Source: Flavobacteria bacterium GWA2_35_26
Lineage (GTDB): Bacteria; Bacteroidota; Bacteroidia; Flavobacteriales; Flavobacteriaceae
Direction: 5' to 3'
DNA length: 64,000 nt
NCBI GenBank assembly: GCA_001800905.1
Contig: MGWH01000002.1
Span: 620,001 to 684,000 of the forward strand
In this document: piece by piece, positions 63,003 to 64,000 of the stretch
How positions within the stretch are numbered: position 1 is the first letter of the stretch
Layout: the number at the start of each line of letters is the position of its first letter
Position numbers and translations under genes: made by a program
The notes under the pieces: generated by a model
Seen by the model: only the letters and a program-made list of their open reading frames with translations
Told to the model about the DNA's origin: nothing
Databases searched by the model: none

Positions 63003-63398
63003 ATGGAAGAAAGAATAGAACAAATTGCAAAGAACATTGTTCATTGCGCGTATAAAGTGCATAAGGAACTTGGACCAGGATTGCTTGAAAAAGTATATGA
63101 AATATGCTTGGTTCATGAATTAGAAAAATGTGGGTACAACGTTAAAAGACAAGTTGAGATACCAATAGTGTACGACGGCATGACTTTTAAAGAAGGTCTC
63201 AGATTAGATATTGTAGTCGAAGATGAAATCATTATTGAAGTCAAAGCAGTTGAATTAGTGAATGCGGTGTGGGAAGCACAAATTATTAGCCAACTGAAAA
63301 TTACCAATAAAAAACTTGGCTTTTTAATTAATTTTACTGTGCCTTTAATCAAAAATGGTATAAGGCGCTTTATTAATAGTAATAAAAATTATACTTAG
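63003..63398 (+). CDS. GxxExxY family protein (PD-(D/E)xK-like nuclease fold)
   Basis: A 131-residue soluble protein with the eponymous motif G-L-L-E-K-V-Y at 26-32 and a nuclease-like core: Asp69 (L-R-L-D-I) and E-V-K at 79-81, matching the D...ExK pattern of the PD-(D/E)xK superfamily. Family members are widespread in Bacteroidota, usually unassigned, and often scattered in intergenic repeats. Here it sits between asnS and rpoN, flanked by degenerate inverted repeats; its stop codon TAG lies inside the right-hand repeat. No partner gene is visible. Confidence 0.85.
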   Translation: MEERIEQIAKNIVHCAYKVHKELGPGLLEKVYEICLVHELEKCGYNVKRQVEIPIVYDGMTFKEGLRLDIVVEDEIIIEVKAVELVNAVWEAQIISQLKITNKKLGFLINFTVPLIKNGIRRFINSNKNYT

Positions 63399-63465
63399 AT
63401 TCTTTTGCGCCTTAGTGGCAAATAAAATAATAAAACTTAGATTCTTTGTGCCTTTGCGGCAGAAA
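63393..63465 (+). repeat. right-hand tandem repeats of the GxxExxY cassette
   Basis: Two ~30-bp copies: 63393-63422 (ACTTAGATTCTTTTGCGCC then TTAGTGGCAAA) and 63435-63465 (ACTTAGATTCTTTGTGCC then TTTGCGGCAGAAA), 12 bp apart. The second ends 8 bp before the rpoN start codon. Both are in inverted orientation to 62969-62991. Confidence 0.55.
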
Positions 63466-63473
63466 ACAAAAAA

Positions 63474-64000
63474 ATGCTAAAGCAATTCCTAAATCTCAAA
63501 TTAACCCAGAAATTATCTCCACAACAAATTCAGTTGATGAAGTTAATTCAGTTGCCTACGCAAGCTTTTGAGCAACGTTTATTGGAAGAAATGAACGAAA
63601 ACCCAGCGCTCGAAGCAGGTAAAGAAGAAGAGGAATATGTAAAAGACGAGTTTGAATCAGAAGACTATGACGATTATGATGAGGCCGAATCAGAACGTGT
63701 CGACGCTGAAGAAATCAATATCGACGACTATTTAAGCAACGACGATACTCCTGATTACAAAACACAAGTCAACAATTATAGCGATGACGATGAAGACCAC
63801 GATGCGCCTTTTGCAGCACCGATTAGTTTTCATCAAGATTTAATCAACCAACTCAATACATTTATTTTAACAGAGGAGGACCGAGAAATTGCGGAATTCC
63901 TAGTGGGAAGTATTGACGATATGGGATACATTCGCAGAAGCATCTCTGATATTGTAGATGATTTGGCTTTTACACAAGCAGTTTACACGGATGAAAAAAC
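63474..64000 (+). CDS. rpoN: RNA polymerase sigma-54 factor, 5' part
   Basis: The first 175 residues of sigma-54, cut by the window edge. Region I is typical: L-N-L-K-L-T-Q-K-L-S-P-Q-Q-I-Q-L-M-K-L-I-Q-L-P, then F-E-Q-R-L-L-E-E-M-N-E-N-P-A-L-E. An acidic region II (~52-105, rich in Asp and Glu) and the start of the core-binding region (I-S-F-H-Q-D-L-I-N-Q-L, D-R-E-I-A-E-F-L-V-G-S-I-D-D-M-G-Y-I) follow. ATG 63474 is 8 bp after the last cassette repeat, so the insertion may have separated rpoN from its normal upstream signals. Confidence 0.94.
   Translation, partial: MLKQFLNLKLTQKLSPQQIQLMKLIQLPTQAFEQRLLEEMNENPALEAGKEEEEYVKDEFESEDYDDYDEAESERVDAEEINIDDYLSNDDTPDYKTQVNNYSDDDEDHDAPFAAPISFHQDLINQLNTFILTEEDREIAEFLVGSIDDMGYIRRSISDIVDDLAFTQAVYTDEK

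Noticed and set aside
1..64000. Prophage, CRISPR-Cas, restriction or other defence system
   Set aside because: Every substantial frame was accounted for by core metabolism, translation, envelope or regulatory genes; no integrase, transposase, cas or phage structural gene was seen.

Overview
The window looks like chromosomal DNA from a low-GC Bacteroidota bacterium, most likely a gliding flavobacterium close to Flavobacterium. Evidence: a gliding-motility lipoprotein (GldD), a type IX secretion C-terminal domain, TonB-dependent receptors with carboxypeptidase-like plug-proximal domains, DUF families typical of Flavobacteriia (DUF3078, DUF3127, DUF4296, DUF4271, DUF3098, DUF5686), and promoters built on the Bacteroidota -7 element TAnnTTTG with a TTG near -33, often without Shine-Dalgarno sequences. 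I see no prophage, CRISPR array, complete insertion sequence, plasmid or defence island. Most of the window is conserved core genome.

Layout. 1-2.3 kb: 3' part missing beta-carbonic anhydrase and a SulP anion transporter (probable bicarbonate uptake pair). 2.3-9.5 kb: a PhoR/PhoB-like two-component pair, a divergent TonB-dependent receptor, a beta-helix lipoprotein, a secreted MORN/YwqK-type protein and a mini-protein that is almost only a T9SS sorting domain. Three intergenic regions here carry 11-bp-phased direct repeats of a TAACAAT-like heptamer, which I read as candidate PhoB operators. 9.5-13.8 kb: LuxE-like acyl-adenylating protein, DUF3078 protein, dxs and tadA. 13.8-18.3 kb: rng, a 30-residue basic protein, HU, mutY, ssb, gldD (without gldE between ssb and gldD). 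18.3-26.1 kb: HMA-domain lipoprotein, EamA permease, a pair of M16 peptidase homologues (one catalytic, one not), rplU-rpmA, DUF1761 protein, ahcY.

26.2-31 kb: phosphopantetheinyl transferase, PnuC-family transporter and a NadR-like P-loop kinase, then a TPP riboswitch ahead of a TonB-dependent receptor. Together these suggest a thiamine acquisition locus. A hairpin at the end of the riboswitch leader sequesters the start codon. A lipoprotein that looks like a Rieske domain lacking its histidine ligands follows. 31-37.8 kb: greA (with an intrinsic-terminator-like hairpin in its leader), HIT protein, orphan histidine kinase, DUF3127 protein, dgt, tyrS, an epimerase and tRNA-Gln(TTG). 38-46 kb: DUF2723 membrane protein, DUF4296 lipoprotein, pyrC and a polyprenyl-phosphate-mannose-synthase-like transferase (possible protein O-mannosylation set), DUF4271, hemD and an Lrp/AsnC regulator.

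46-64 kb: leuS, ftsX-DUF3098-uppP-truB, thioredoxin-like protein, pyrH-frr, DUF5686 protein, a Kef-type antiporter, an MMPL/RND-family exporter, a REP-like element, asnS, a GxxExxY-family gene bounded by degenerate inverted repeats, and the 5' part of rpoN. Gene starts were often moved downstream of the longest reading frame because a -7 element, a signal peptide or a lipobox fixes the real start.
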